A stretch of 64,000 bases of DNA from AP-15 sp963774345 (GTDB lineage Bacteria > Pseudomonadota > Alphaproteobacteria > ATCC43930 > CGMCC-115725). The translations under genes and the position numbers were made by a program. This document shows, in pieces, positions 27,276 through 36,342 of this stretch (positions within the stretch are counted from its first letter, which is position 1; the number at the start of each line of letters is the position of its first letter). The notes under the pieces were generated by a model. The model made no database searches. It was not told where the DNA came from and saw nothing but the letters and a program-made list of their open reading frames with translations. The stretch covers positions 124,001-188,000 of the forward strand of contig CAVZFB010000064.1 of the NCBI GenBank assembly GCA_963774345.1. Direction: 5' to 3'.

Positions 27276-28764
27276 TCAAAACCGCGGCAAGTCGGGGAAG
27301 GGCATCTGGCCGGCGTGGATGTGAAGACGGCCGAGTTCGGCGCAGCGGTGCAGCTGCGGAAACACCTTGCCAGGGTTCAGCAACCCGTCGGGATCGAAGG
27401 CGCATTTGACCCGCTGCTGGTGGGCCAGGTCGCTTTCGTCGAACATGGTTCCCATCAAGTCGCGCTTTTCGACGCCGACCCCGTGCTCGCCGGTCAGAAC
27501 GCCGCCGACCTCGACGCACAGCCGCAAGATGTCCGAGCCGAACGCCTCGGCGCGCTCGGTCTCGCCGGGCTTGTTGGCGTCGTAAAGAACCAGCGGGTGC
27601 AGGTTGCCGTCGCCGGCGTGAAAGACATTGGCGACGCCGAGCCCATACCGCTCTGATAGCGCGCCGATGCCGGTCAGCACCTGCGCCAGCCGGCCGCGCG
27701 GGATCGTGCCGTCCATGCAGTAGTAGTCCGGCGAGATCCGCCCGACCGCCGGAAAAGCGGCCTTGCGCCCAGACCAGAAGGCCAGCCGCTCGGCGTCGTC
27801 GCCGCTGATCCGGATCGAGGCGGCGTGGTGCTCGCGGGCAATCGCCTCGACCTGGGCGATCAGATGGTCGATTTCAGCCGGTGCGCCATCGAGTTCGACG
27901 ATCAGCAAAGCCTCGACATCGAGCGGGTAGCCGACATTGACGAAAGCCTCGGCGGCGTGGATCGCCGGCCGGTCCATCATCTCCATCCCGCCCGGGATGA
28001 TGCCGGCAGCGATCACCGCGGCAACGCAATTGCCGGCATCCTCGGTCGTGGCGAAGCCGATCAATAGCGCGCGCGCCGCCGTCGGCTTGGGCAGGATACG
28101 CACCGTGACCTCGGTGACGACCCCAAGGAGCCCCTCGGAACCGGTCACCACGCCCAACAGATCGTAGCCTTCGGCGTCGAAATGCTTGCCGCCGAGCCGG
28201 ACGATCTCGCCATCCATCAGCACCAGCTCGACGCCGAGGAGGTTGTTGGTGGTCAACCCGTATTTGAGGCAATGCACGCCGCCCGAATTTTCGGCGACAT
28301 TGCCGCCGATCGTGCAGGCGATCTGGCTCGACGGATCGGGCGCGTAATAAAAGCCGGCATGCTCGACCGCCTGGGTCAATGCCAGATTGGTGACGCCGGG
28401 CTGAGCCACCACGCAGCGATTGTCGTAATCGATCTCGAGGATGCGGTTGAACTTGGCCATGCCGAGCAATACGCCATCGGCCAACGGCAACGCCCCGCCT
28501 GAAAGCGAAGTGCCGGCGCCGCGCGGCACCACCTTGACGCCGATCTCCTTGCAATAGCGCAAGACCGCGGCGACCTCTTCGACCCGCGACGGGCAGCACC
28601 ACGACCAATGGCAGCTGGCGATAGGCGGTCAGCCCATCGCTCTCATAGGCGCGGCGCTCGGGCTCCGAGACGATGACGCCTTCGCCCGGCACGATCTGGC
28701 GTAAGGCCTCGATGATCTCGGCGCGGCGTTGCAGCACCGCGGCATCGGGCGTTGGCATCTTCAT
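27276..28764 (-). CDS. glcD: glycolate oxidase subunit GlcD (one frame break)
   Basis: The FAD-linked catalytic subunit that oxidises glycolate (and D-lactate) to the keto acid. The N-terminus runs from MKMPTPDAAV to about residue 57. One extra base near 28590 then breaks the frame before RYCKEIGVKVVPRGAGTSLSGG, the FAD-binding signature. Further motifs are GGNVAENSGGVHCLKYG, TGSEGLLGVVTEVTV, VFHAGDGNLHPL and LTGEHGVGVEKR. The protein ends with a short tail after LLNPGKVFPQ. It is the first gene of the glc set, transcribed toward glcE and glcF, with a CDF-like gene between. Confidence 0.9.
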
Positions 28765-28805
28765 CGGCCGGCCCTGCCGATTTTGGCGTCAGATCAAGCT
28801 TCGCC

Positions 28806-28931
28806 TCAGCCCTGGCGCGCCTTGTAGCGCGGGTTGGTCTTGTTGATCACATAGACGCGACCCTTGCGCCTGACGATGCGGCAGTTTTTGTCGCGCTTCT
28901 TCAGCGATTTCAGCGAGTTGACGATCTTCAT
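28806..28931 (-). CDS. rpmJ: 50S ribosomal protein L36
   Basis: A 41-residue L36 of the zinc-independent (C-minus) type: it keeps the CRIVRRKGRVYVI core but has only one Cys of the usual C-C-C-H zinc site. AAGGA lies eight bases before the ATG. In many bacteria rpmJ follows secY; here the secY locus has none, and this copy is alone between glcD and a tRNA gene. Confidence 0.95.
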   Translation of the reverse strand: MKIVNSLKSLKKRDKNCRIVRRKGRVYVINKTNPRYKARQG

Positions 28932-29016
28932 GGTAATATCCTTGGGCTGAACCCGAACATAGGGAGCGCCCGTGTCGCTGTCAAATCCAGGAAACAATCG
29001 TGGTCGGCGTTGGAAC

Positions 29017-29103
29017 TGGTGCGGTCGAGAAGACTCGAACTTCCACGGAGTTTCCCCCACAGCGACCTCAACGCTGCGCGTCTACCAATTCCGCCACGAC
29101 CGC
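29017..29103 (-). tRNA. tRNA-Leu (anticodon GAG)
   Basis: An 87-base class II tRNA with the CCA end encoded. The acceptor stem GCGGTCG pairs with CGACCGC. The D-arm has the GGTAGACGC form typical of tRNA-Leu. The anticodon stem CAGCG/CGCTG holds the loop TTGAGGT, giving anticodon GAG for CUC/CUU codons. A long variable arm (GGGGGAAACTCC) and a TTCGAGT T-loop complete it. Confidence 0.95.
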
Positions 29104-29178
29104 ACGGCAGGGGGAACAGCCTCGCATCTCGCCGCGAGGCGGCGTGATTACCAAATCCGCGCTACCATATCAAGCAGC

Positions 29179-29847
29179 ATGGGGCTTGAGACCGTAACCG
29201 AAGGCGCTGCGGTGGAATGGCGATCAAGCCCGATCGCCGTGCCCTACGCGCACGCCGTCGAAGAGATGGAGGGCCGGGTAGCCGCGATCCGCGCCGGCAC
29301 GGCGCCCGAGCTCGTCTGGCTATTGGAGCATCCACCGCTTTACACCGCTGGGACTAGCGCCCGTGACGAGGATCTCCTCGCGCCCGAGCGCTTTCCGGTA
29401 CATCGCACCGGGCGCGGCGGGCGGTACACCTATCACGGGCCCGGGCAGCGCGTCGCCTACGTCATGCTCGATCTCGCCCGCCGCGGCGAGGACGTGCACT
29501 GCTACGTCCATCACCTCGAAGAATGGGTGATTCGCACGCTTGCACGCTTCGGAGTCAGCGGCGAGCGGCGCGAGCGCCGGGTCGGCATCTGGGTTCGGCG
29601 TGGCGCCGGCGAGGCCAAGATCGCCGCGATTGGCGTGCGGGTGCGGCGCTGGGTGACCTATCACGGCATGGCGCTCAACATCGATCCCGATCTCGACCAT
29701 TACCGCGGCATCATCCCCTGCGGCATCGCCGAGCACGGGGTCACCTCGCTCGCCGATCTCGGCGTGGCCGCGACGATGGCCGATGTCGATGCCGCCCTGC
29801 ACGCCACCTTCGCCGAAGCCTTCGACGAGCCGCCCGCCTGCCGATGA
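29179..29847 (+). CDS. lipB: lipoyl(octanoyl) transferase
   Basis: A 222-residue LipB, which moves octanoyl groups from acyl carrier protein to lipoyl domains of dehydrogenases. It shows GRGGRYTYHGPGQRVAYVML, the catalytic Lys147 in GEAKIAAIG and Cys181 in IPCGIAEHGVTS. The ATG at 29179 begins just before the conserved domain. It is first in a tightly overlapping set: its stop overlaps the start of rarA (ATGA). Confidence 0.95.
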   Translation: MGLETVTEGAAVEWRSSPIAVPYAHAVEEMEGRVAAIRAGTAPELVWLLEHPPLYTAGTSARDEDLLAPERFPVHRTGRGGRYTYHGPGQRVAYVMLDLARRGEDVHCYVHHLEEWVIRTLARFGVSGERRERRVGIWVRRGAGEAKIAAIGVRVRRWVTYHGMALNIDPDLDHYRGIIPCGIAEHGVTSLADLGVAATMADVDAALHATFAEAFDEPPACR

Positions 29848-31142
29848 CCACCCTGTTCGAAGACCAGGCGCCGCGGCCGCTCGCCGACCGGCTGCGGCCG
29901 AAAAGCCTCGCTGAGGTCGTCGGCCAGAATCATCTGCTGGGTCCGGACGGCCCGATCGGATGCATGGTGGCGAGCCGGCAGCTGTCCTCGATGATCCTGT
30001 GGGGACCCCCCGGCTGCGGCAAGACCACGATCGCGCGGCTGTTGGCGCACGGCACCGACCTCCATTTCGAACCGTTGTCGGCGGTCTTTTCCGGGGTTGC
30101 CGACCTGCGGAAGGTGTTCGATGCGGCCAGGAAGCGGCGCGAGATAGGCCACGGCACGCTCCTCTTCGTTGACGAGATCCACCGCTTCAACCGCGCCCAG
30201 CAGGACGCCTTTCTGCCCGTGGTCGAGGACGGCACCGTGGTGCTGGTCGGGGCCACGACCGAGAACCCGTCTTTCGAGCTGATCGGGGCGCTGTTGTCGC
30301 GGGCCCAGGTGTTGGTCCTGCGCCGGCTCGGCGACGACGACCTCGAAACCCTGCTGCGGCGGGCCGAGGACGCGCTCGGCCGTAAGCTGCCGCTGACCGA
30401 CGACGCGCGCACTGCGCTGCGCGCAATGGCCGATGGCGACGGCCGCTTTCTGCTCAACCTCGTCGAGGAGGTCGCCCGCCTGCCTCCAGGCGCTATGCTG
30501 GGACCGACAGAGCTCGCGCGCCTGGTCCAGCAGCGCGCCCCGCTCTACGACAAGGCGCAGGAGGGCCATTACAATCTGATCAGCGCGTTGCACAAATCCC
30601 TGCGCGGCTCGGACACGGATGCGGCGCTTTATTGGCTCGCGCGCATGCTGGCCGGTGGCGAAGACCCGATCTACATCTTGCGCCGGCTGACCCGCGCCGC
30701 GGTCGAGGATATCGGGCTCGCCGATCCGCAGGCGGTGGTGCACGCGCTGGCGGCATGGGACACATACGAACGCCTGGGCTCACCCGAAGGCGAGTTGGCG
30801 ATCGCCCAATGCGTGATCTATCTGGCGACCGCGCCGAAATCGAACGCGGCCTATATGGCCTTTGGCGAAGCCCAACAGATGGCGCGCGAGACCGGCTCGT
30901 TGATGCCGCCGATACACATTCTGAATGCCCCGACACGGCTGATGCGCAATCTCGGTTACGGCAAGGGCTATGTTTACGACCATGCCACCCAGGAAGGCTT
31001 CTCGGGCCAGAACTACTTCCCGGACGGGACCGCGCGCCGCACCTTCTACCGGCCGGGGGAACGCGGCTTTGAGCGCGAAGTAAAAAAGCGCCTCGATTAT
31101 TGGGGCAAGCTGCGCGAGCGCGCGGCCGGACCGCCACCATGA
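29844..31142 (+). CDS. rarA: replication-associated recombination protein A (RarA/MgsA ATPase)
   Basis: A 432-residue AAA+ clamp-loader-like ATPase acting at stalled replication forks. It starts with the family's PLADRLRPKSLAEVVGQ. The Walker A GPPGCGKTT is near residue 55, Walker B FVDEIHRFNRAQQDAFLP, sensor 1 GATTENPSFELIGALLSR. The tetramerisation part has YDKAQEGHYNLISALHKSLRGSD (two parts) and ILRRLTRAAVEDIGLAD. ATGA overlaps join it to lipB upstream and the pseudouridine synthase gene downstream. Confidence 0.96.
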   Translation: MTTLFEDQAPRPLADRLRPKSLAEVVGQNHLLGPDGPIGCMVASRQLSSMILWGPPGCGKTTIARLLAHGTDLHFEPLSAVFSGVADLRKVFDAARKRREIGHGTLLFVDEIHRFNRAQQDAFLPVVEDGTVVLVGATTENPSFELIGALLSRAQVLVLRRLGDDDLETLLRRAEDALGRKLPLTDDARTALRAMADGDGRFLLNLVEEVARLPPGAMLGPTELARLVQQRAPLYDKAQEGHYNLISALHKSLRGSDTDAALYWLARMLAGGEDPIYILRRLTRAAVEDIGLADPQAVVHALAAWDTYERLGSPEGELAIAQCVIYLATAPKSNAAYMAFGEAQQMARETGSLMPPIHILNAPTRLMRNLGYGKGYVYDHATQEGFSGQNYFPDGTARRTFYRPGERGFEREVKKRLDYWGKLRERAAGPPP

Positions 31143-32128
31143 CCAACTCCGTCGAGACCGTAACCGTCGGTGGCGAGGACGGGCCGGTTCGCATTGATCG
31201 CTGGTTCAAGCGCCATTATCCGGCGCTGGCCCATGGCCGGCTCGAAAAACTGCTGCGCACCGGACAGATTCGGGTCGACGGCAAACGCGCCAAATCGGGC
31301 GACCGGGTGATCCCCGGCCAGGCAATCCGCATCCCGCCTCTCGACGCAGCGCCGTCCGCGGCATCCGTAGCGCCGCGGCCGTTGCTCCCCGCGGACGAAG
31401 CGATGCTGCGGAACGCGATCCTGCACCAGGACGAGGCGGTCATCGTGCTCAACAAGCCGCCCGGGCTTGCAGTTCAGGGCGGGACCCGGTCCGAGCGCCA
31501 CCTCGATGGTTTGTTGGATGCGCTCCGCTTTGGCCATACCGAACGGCCGAAGCTTGTTCATCGGCTCGACAAGGATACCAGCGGTGTTCTCGTGATCGCC
31601 CGCAGCGCCGCGGCGGCGGCGTTTCTGACCCGGGCCTTTCGCGAAAGGACGACGCGAAAGATCTATTGGGCGCTGGCGGTCGGTGTCCCGAAACCCCCGC
31701 AAGGGCGTATCGCTCTGGCGCTCGCCAAGCGCTCCGGCCAGGGTGGCGAACGCGTCCGCGCCGACCCCGACGAGGGTAAGCACGCGGTCACCTATTACCG
31801 CGTCGTCGACAGCGTGGGCGAACGGGTGAGCTGGCTTGCCCTGCTGCCGGTCACCGGGCGCACGCACCAGCTGCGCGCCCATTGCGCCGCGATCGGCGCC
31901 CCTCTTCTCGGCGACGGCAAATACGGAGGCGCCGCCACGCATCTCGCCGGGCCGCCGGGCGCGCGGCGGCTTCATCTGCATGCGCGCGCACTTTCGATCC
32001 CGCACCCCCATGGCGGAATTCTGAAGATAGCCGCACCGCTGCCATCGCACATGCGACAGAGCTGGGAATTCTTCGGCTTTTCCGCCGATGTCGAGGATCT
32101 ATTTTCGGGACTGGATCTGCCGGAATGA
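31139..32128 (+). CDS. RluA family pseudouridine synthase (RluC-like)
   Basis: A 329-residue enzyme that isomerises uridine in RNA, most likely 23S rRNA. An N-terminal S4 domain (VRIDRWFKRHYPALAHGRLEKLL in two parts) precedes the catalytic domain with VHRLDKDTSGVLVIAR, whose Asp is the catalytic residue, and LLPVTGRTHQLRAHCA near the end. The start overlaps the rarA stop (ATGA), and the stop overlaps the ATP12 start. RluC is the best guess by architecture. Confidence 0.93.
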   Translation: MTNSVETVTVGGEDGPVRIDRWFKRHYPALAHGRLEKLLRTGQIRVDGKRAKSGDRVIPGQAIRIPPLDAAPSAASVAPRPLLPADEAMLRNAILHQDEAVIVLNKPPGLAVQGGTRSERHLDGLLDALRFGHTERPKLVHRLDKDTSGVLVIARSAAAAAFLTRAFRERTTRKIYWALAVGVPKPPQGRIALALAKRSGQGGERVRADPDEGKHAVTYYRVVDSVGERVSWLALLPVTGRTHQLRAHCAAIGAPLLGDGKYGGAATHLAGPPGARRLHLHARALSIPHPHGGILKIAAPLPSHMRQSWEFFGFSADVEDLFSGLDLPE

Positions 32129-32832
32129 AGCGCTTCTATCAGCAGACCGGGATCGTGCCGGCGGCAGGCGGTTATGGGGTCGTTCTCGACAGCGAACCTA
32201 TCAAAACCCCGGCAAAGCAGCCTCTGGTCGTGCCAAACGCCGCACTCGCCGCCGCGATCGCTGCCGAATGGGAGGCTCAGCAAGGGGAAATTCGTCCGCC
32301 TCAAATGCCGCTGACCCGATTAGCCAGCACCGCGATCGATCGCGTGGAGCCCCAGCGCGAAGCAATCGTGCAGCAGATCGCCGATTATGCCGGGACCGAT
32401 CTAGTCTGCTACCGGGCGGTACATCCGCCGGAGCTGGCGATACGCCAGCATGCGGTGTGGCAGCCGCTGGCCGATTGGGCGGCGCTGCGCTACGACGCTC
32501 CGCTCGAGATCGCCGCGGGTGTCATCCCGAAACCCCAGCCGCAGGCGAGCCTGCGCGCCTTTGCCGCCGCGGTCGCCGAACAGGATGATTTCGCGCTTGC
32601 CGCGTTGCATCTGGCGACCGGCGCCAGCGGCTCACTGGTCATCGCACTGGCGCTGATCGAGGGCCGTCTCGACGCTGCCGAGGCCTTCTCGGCCTCGCAG
32701 CTCGACGAAAGCTTTCAGATCGAAGCCTGGGGCGAGGATCCGGAGCAAGCCCAGCGTCGGGCAGCCCTGGCAGAAGATATCACTGCGGCGGCGCGCTTTT
32801 TGGCGCTGTTGCGTGCGTCGTCGGACGGGTAA
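32125..32832 (+). CDS. ATP12 family F1-ATPase assembly chaperone
   Basis: A 235-residue ATP12 homologue. In mitochondria ATP12 binds the F1 alpha subunit before assembly, and among bacteria the family is essentially alphaproteobacterial. It shows RFYQQTGIVPAAGGYGVVLD at the start, AIAAEWEAQQGEIRP, MPLTRLASTAIDRV and LVCYRA. It is the last gene of the lipB-rarA-rluA overlapping set; the ATG overlaps the preceding TGA. Confidence 0.93.
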   Translation: MKRFYQQTGIVPAAGGYGVVLDSEPIKTPAKQPLVVPNAALAAAIAAEWEAQQGEIRPPQMPLTRLASTAIDRVEPQREAIVQQIADYAGTDLVCYRAVHPPELAIRQHAVWQPLADWAALRYDAPLEIAAGVIPKPQPQASLRAFAAAVAEQDDFALAALHLATGASGSLVIALALIEGRLDAAEAFSASQLDESFQIEAWGEDPEQAQRRAALAEDITAAARFLALLRASSDG

Positions 32833-32836
32833 CTTA

Positions 32837-33511
32837 TCACTTCGCTTCGAGCAGGTGAAAGACCGACCGGCAATGCTCGGTAAAATCTCGCGTGACGATC
32901 AACCAGCCGCAGCTGTCCAGCCGGTCCTCCCAGACCCGCAGCGAATAATTCCGGTATCCGACTTCCCACTGGTGTCCACCCGGCGGTTCGACCGCGAACC
33001 GCTTTCGCCACAGCAATTTTTTCATCGAAAAATATTGACGAAATCTGGTGCGGTTCAGATAGACGTCGAGTGATACTTGGAACGCCATATAGGGGACCGA
33101 GACGATCAGGTATCTGGCGCCGCTCGCTCGGAAGGTCGACAGGACCGGCCCGACGCGCGACCAATCGATGTGTTCGAGCGTTTCGCAGCATAGGATCGCG
33201 TCATAGCCGGCGATCTCACTGCTGTGCAGCTCGCAGATGTCCCTTTCAAGATGCGGCACGTCCGGATAGGCGAACGCGCGCGGCACCCGGTCGAGAGTAT
33301 GAACATCGTACCCGACATTGACCAAAAGGCTTGTAACCAGCCCGAGAGCCGGTCCGACTTCCAGGACCTTTTGGCAGTCGATCGTGCCTAGCAAGTGGAG
33401 CTGCATCCATTGCTGCACGATTCTCTTGCGGGAATAGTAGGCGTTCCACTCCTGCCGGGAAAAGGAGTTGGCCTTTTCCATTTCCCGATGTTGGAGATCG
33501 ATCGTCGTCAT
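32837..33511 (-). CDS. class I SAM-dependent methyltransferase
   Basis: A 224-residue protein with a Rossmann methyltransferase core. Motif I is VLEVGPALGLVTSLLVN, with an acidic residue after strand 2 (DVHTLD). IAGYDAILCCETLEHID follows as motif IV. Substrate unknown; a small-molecule or lipid-sugar acceptor is more likely than RNA given the lack of any RNA-binding part. It is convergent with the ATP12 gene and ends four bases from it. Confidence 0.85.
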   Translation of the reverse strand: MTTIDLQHREMEKANSFSRQEWNAYYSRKRIVQQWMQLHLLGTIDCQKVLEVGPALGLVTSLLVNVGYDVHTLDRVPRAFAYPDVPHLERDICELHSSEIAGYDAILCCETLEHIDWSRVGPVLSTFRASGARYLIVSVPYMAFQVSLDVYLNRTRFRQYFSMKKLLWRKRFAVEPPGGHQWEVGYRNYSLRVWEDRLDSCGWLIVTRDFTEHCRSVFHLLEAK

Positions 33512-33551
33512 CGTTCAAGCGCCGATGCCTGCACGCAGCTCAGTCCCCAGC

Positions 33552-33968
33552 TTACGCACTCACCGGTTTTTCGGCGTCCTGTTCAGCCCGGAACTCCGCA
33601 AACACTTTGCTCGCCACCATCAGCGACTCGCGGATGATCGGCACGCCGACATAGCCGGACAGGTGCAGCAATGCCTCGGTCAATTCCTCCTCGGTCCAAC
33701 CCTGGCGCAACGCCATGCGCAGATGCAGTGTAAGTTCGGGCTCGCGTCCGGTGGCCGTGTCCGAAATCACGCAGATCAGCGCGCGGGTCTTCAGATCGAG
33801 CCCGGGCCGCGTCCACAGCGCGCCGAACACGGTTTCGGTGGCGACGTCGATGAACTTCTTCATGACCGGGTCGCTGTAGATCTCTCGGGCGGAGCGTTCG
33901 ACCGCCGCATCGCCCATCAATCGGCGACGCATCGCCGCCCCTTTTTGATAAAGCTCGCTCTCCGCCAT
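33552..33968 (-). CDS. carboxymuconolactone decarboxylase family protein (PcaC-like)
   Basis: A 138-residue CMD-family protein. The signature GLDLKTRALICVISDTATGREPELTLHLRMA (two parts) and GWTEEELTEALLHLSGYVGVP match 4-carboxymuconolactone decarboxylase, an enzyme of the protocatechuate branch of the beta-ketoadipate pathway. No other pca gene is nearby, so the substrate is uncertain. The ATG at 33968 has AGG six bases upstream and starts the conserved region; an open frame extends to 34058. It is divergent from pccB. Confidence 0.85.
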   Translation of the reverse strand: MAESELYQKGAAMRRRLMGDAAVERSAREIYSDPVMKKFIDVATETVFGALWTRPGLDLKTRALICVISDTATGREPELTLHLRMALRQGWTEEELTEALLHLSGYVGVPIIRESLMVASKVFAEFRAEQDAEKPVSA

Positions 33969-34121
33969 CGTCCTGACCTCGATCCGTTGGTTCTCGACGT
34001 GCCGGCAATTCTGCGCTTGATCGCCGGCGCCGAACAAGCCGCACAAAGGCCGAACCAACCGCAGGTCTGGCCGCAGCGCACCGGTTGATGCTATCTCGCC
34101 GGTTCATTGTCGCGAGGCGCC

Positions 34122-35654
34122 ATGGACAACATTCTCGACCGCCTGGAAGAAAAGCGGATAGCGGCGCGGGCGGGCGGCGGCGCCCAGCGGGTCGAAGCCC
34201 AGCACCGCCGCGGCAAGCTGACTGCGCGCGAGCGGCTTGAGCTTCTGCTCGACGCCGATTCGTTCGAGGAATGGGACATGTTTGTCGAGCACCGGAGCCA
34301 TGATTTCGGCATCGACCAGCACAAGGTCCCGGGCGATGGGGTCGTCACCGGCTACGGCACGGTCAATGGACGCTTGGTTTTTGTGTTCAGTCAGGATTTC
34401 ACCGTGTTCGGCGGTTCGCTCAGCGAGGCGCATGCCGAAAAGATCTGCAAGGTCATGGACCAGGCGATGAATGTCGGGGCGCCGGTGATTGGGCTCAACG
34501 ATTCGGGCGGAGCGCGTATCCAGGACGGGGTGGCCTCGCTTGCCGGCTACGCCGAAGTGTTCGAGCGAAACGTGCTGGCCTCGGGCGTCGTGCCACAGGT
34601 GTCGATGATTATGGGGCCATGCGCCGGGGGTGCGGTCTATTCGCCGGCGATGACCGATTTCATCTTCATGGTCAAGGACACGTCCTACTTGTTCGTGACC
34701 GGGCCCGAAGTGGTCCGGACGGTCACGCACGAGACGGTGACGCAAGAAGAATTGGGCGGCGCCGTCACCCACACGACCCGCTCGGGCGTCGCCGACCTCG
34801 CCTTTGAGAATGATGTCGAGGCGTTAATCGAGCTGCGCCGGTTCATCGATTTTCTGCCGGCATCGAACCGGGTCCAACCGCCATTGCGGCCGACTGCAGA
34901 CCCGCGCGACCGCATCGAGCCTTCGCTCGACACCCTGGTTCCGAGCAATCCGAACAGGCCTTACGACATCAAGGAGCTGATCCTCAAAACCGTCGACGAA
35001 GGCGATTTCTTTGAAATCCAGCCGAATTTCGCCCGTAACATCGTCGTTGGGTTCGCGCGAATGGAAGGATCGACGATCGGCATCGTCGCCAATCAGCCGA
35101 TGGTGCTGGCCGGCTGCCTCGACATCGACAGCGCCCGCAAGGCGGCGCGCTTTGTGCGGTTTTGCGACTGCTTCAACATCCCGATCGTGACCTTTGTCGA
35201 TGTGCCCGGATTTTTGCCGGGAACCGCCCAGGAATATGGCGGTATCATCAAGCACGGCGCCAAGCTGTTGTTCGCGTTCGCCGAGGCGACCGTGCCTAAG
35301 GTGACCCTGATCACCCGTAAGGCCTATGGCGGCGCCTATGACGTGATGAGCTCGAAGCATCTGCGCGGTGATCTCAATTTCGCCTGGCCCTCGGCCGAGA
35401 TCGCGGTGATGGGGCCGAAAGGCGCGGTCGAGATCATCTTTCGTGCCGATCTCGGGGATGCCGCCGCGATCGAGGCGCGCACCGAGGAATATCGCGAGAA
35501 ATTCGCCAATCCGTTCGTCGCGGCGAGCCGCGGCTTCATCGACGACGTGATCCAGCCGCGCGACACTAGGCGCCGCCTCTGCCGTGCGCTCGCGATGCTG
35601 CGCGGCAAGCAATTGCACAACCCACCCAAAAAACACGACAACATCCCGCTGTGA
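34122..35654 (+). CDS. pccB: propionyl-CoA carboxylase beta subunit
   Basis: The carboxyltransferase subunit, about 510 residues, which moves CO2 from biotin to propionyl-CoA (possibly also acetyl-CoA). It starts with DNILDRLEEKR and KLTARERLELLLD. It has the acyl-CoA-binding GLNDSGGARIQDGV and GPCAGGAVYSPAMTDFIFMV and the biotin-side GFLPGTAQEYGGIIKHGAK and RKAYGGAYDVMSSKHL. CGAGG lies seven bases before the ATG. The partner pccA is 714 bases downstream on the same strand, with an unrelated gene and a palindrome in between. Confidence 0.96.
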   Translation: MDNILDRLEEKRIAARAGGGAQRVEAQHRRGKLTARERLELLLDADSFEEWDMFVEHRSHDFGIDQHKVPGDGVVTGYGTVNGRLVFVFSQDFTVFGGSLSEAHAEKICKVMDQAMNVGAPVIGLNDSGGARIQDGVASLAGYAEVFERNVLASGVVPQVSMIMGPCAGGAVYSPAMTDFIFMVKDTSYLFVTGPEVVRTVTHETVTQEELGGAVTHTTRSGVADLAFENDVEALIELRRFIDFLPASNRVQPPLRPTADPRDRIEPSLDTLVPSNPNRPYDIKELILKTVDEGDFFEIQPNFARNIVVGFARMEGSTIGIVANQPMVLAGCLDIDSARKAARFVRFCDCFNIPIVTFVDVPGFLPGTAQEYGGIIKHGAKLLFAFAEATVPKVTLITRKAYGGAYDVMSSKHLRGDLNFAWPSAEIAVMGPKGAVEIIFRADLGDAAAIEARTEEYREKFANPFVAASRGFIDDVIQPRDTRRRLCRALAMLRGKQLHNPPKKHDNIPL

Positions 35655-35686
35655 CCGTCTAAGTTAATCTATGCTTAAGCTATAGA

Positions 35687-36253
35687 ATGGTACAGGAACT
35701 CAACTTCGCGATCACCTACCAGGGTGTGAGAAAGGTGAAAACCGTCGCGTTACCTGATGGATCAGTTGTACCCGTCGTCGACATAAAAGTTGTGCAAGCT
35801 CACCGACATTTTTGGAAGTCAAACGAATACTATGTCCAAGTGGTCATGCGGGATGGAAAAACGCAGGATGTCCTTGGGCATCTTTCCGGCGACGCTGCTC
35901 AGGTCAAGCGAGACGAACTGATGTCGTTGATCCAGCAGGCGTGGGACGAGATTGAACCGTATGAGCACGGATACCAAGCTGGTCACCAACGAGGCCGATC
36001 TGAGGGACACTCCGACGGGTTCGCCGCAGGAAAATCGGAAGGCTACCACTCCGGTCGCATAGACGGTTGGGACGAAGGTCGTAATTCGATTATTTCTTAT
36101 CTCGTAGAGAGGCGCGAAGGACTGATGCGAGAGCAGGCCGCTGGAGAGCTTTATCCACCGAGCCGACGACGCTATGTCCGCATTGGCATTGGTCTCCTCA
36201 CAAATATTATTCATTATGTCCGTCCAGAATCGCCGGGGGGATCAGACTACTGA
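35687..36253 (+). CDS. deca-GX3 repeat protein, function unknown
   Basis: A 188-residue protein of no family I can name. Residues 1-90 look globular, with strand-like segments (VQELNFAITYQG, VVPVVDIKVV, EYYVQVVMRDGK). Residues 95-134 (35969-36088) are ten consecutive tetrapeptides each beginning with Gly (GYQA GHQR GRSE GHSD GFAA, then GKSE GYHS GRID GWDE GRNS). This exact ten-fold GX3 pattern is known from eukaryotic Yae1 and Lto1, which act in ABCE1 (Rli1) maturation. A charged tail follows. GC is lower than in neighbours (32 of 60 in 35701-35760, 29 of 60 in 35821-35880). The ATG has no clear ribosome site. It sits between pccB and pccA, perhaps by transfer. Confidence 0.75.
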   Translation: MVQELNFAITYQGVRKVKTVALPDGSVVPVVDIKVVQAHRHFWKSNEYYVQVVMRDGKTQDVLGHLSGDAAQVKRDELMSLIQQAWDEIEPYEHGYQAGHQRGRSEGHSDGFAAGKSEGYHSGRIDGWDEGRNSIISYLVERREGLMREQAAGELYPPSRRRYVRIGIGLLTNIIHYVRPESPGGSDY

Positions 36254-36319
36254 TAGGGTCTGCAGCATTGGATACCTGGATGACCTGGTACCACTGGCGA
36301 GACGGCAGCGGCATCATGT

Positions 36320-36342
36320 ATGGCCAGGACGAGCCCGGCCAT
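36320..36342. repeat. REP-like palindrome
   Basis: ATGGCCAGG, a five-base loop ACGAG, and CCCGGCCAT form a 9+5+9 inverted repeat with one mismatch. The core resembles an interspersed palindrome that I recall as common in alphaproteobacterial intergenic DNA (consensus like ATGGCCGGG-N5-CCCGGCCAT). It lies in the 115-base gap between the deca-GX3 gene and pccA. I found no second clear copy in the window. Confidence 0.5.
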
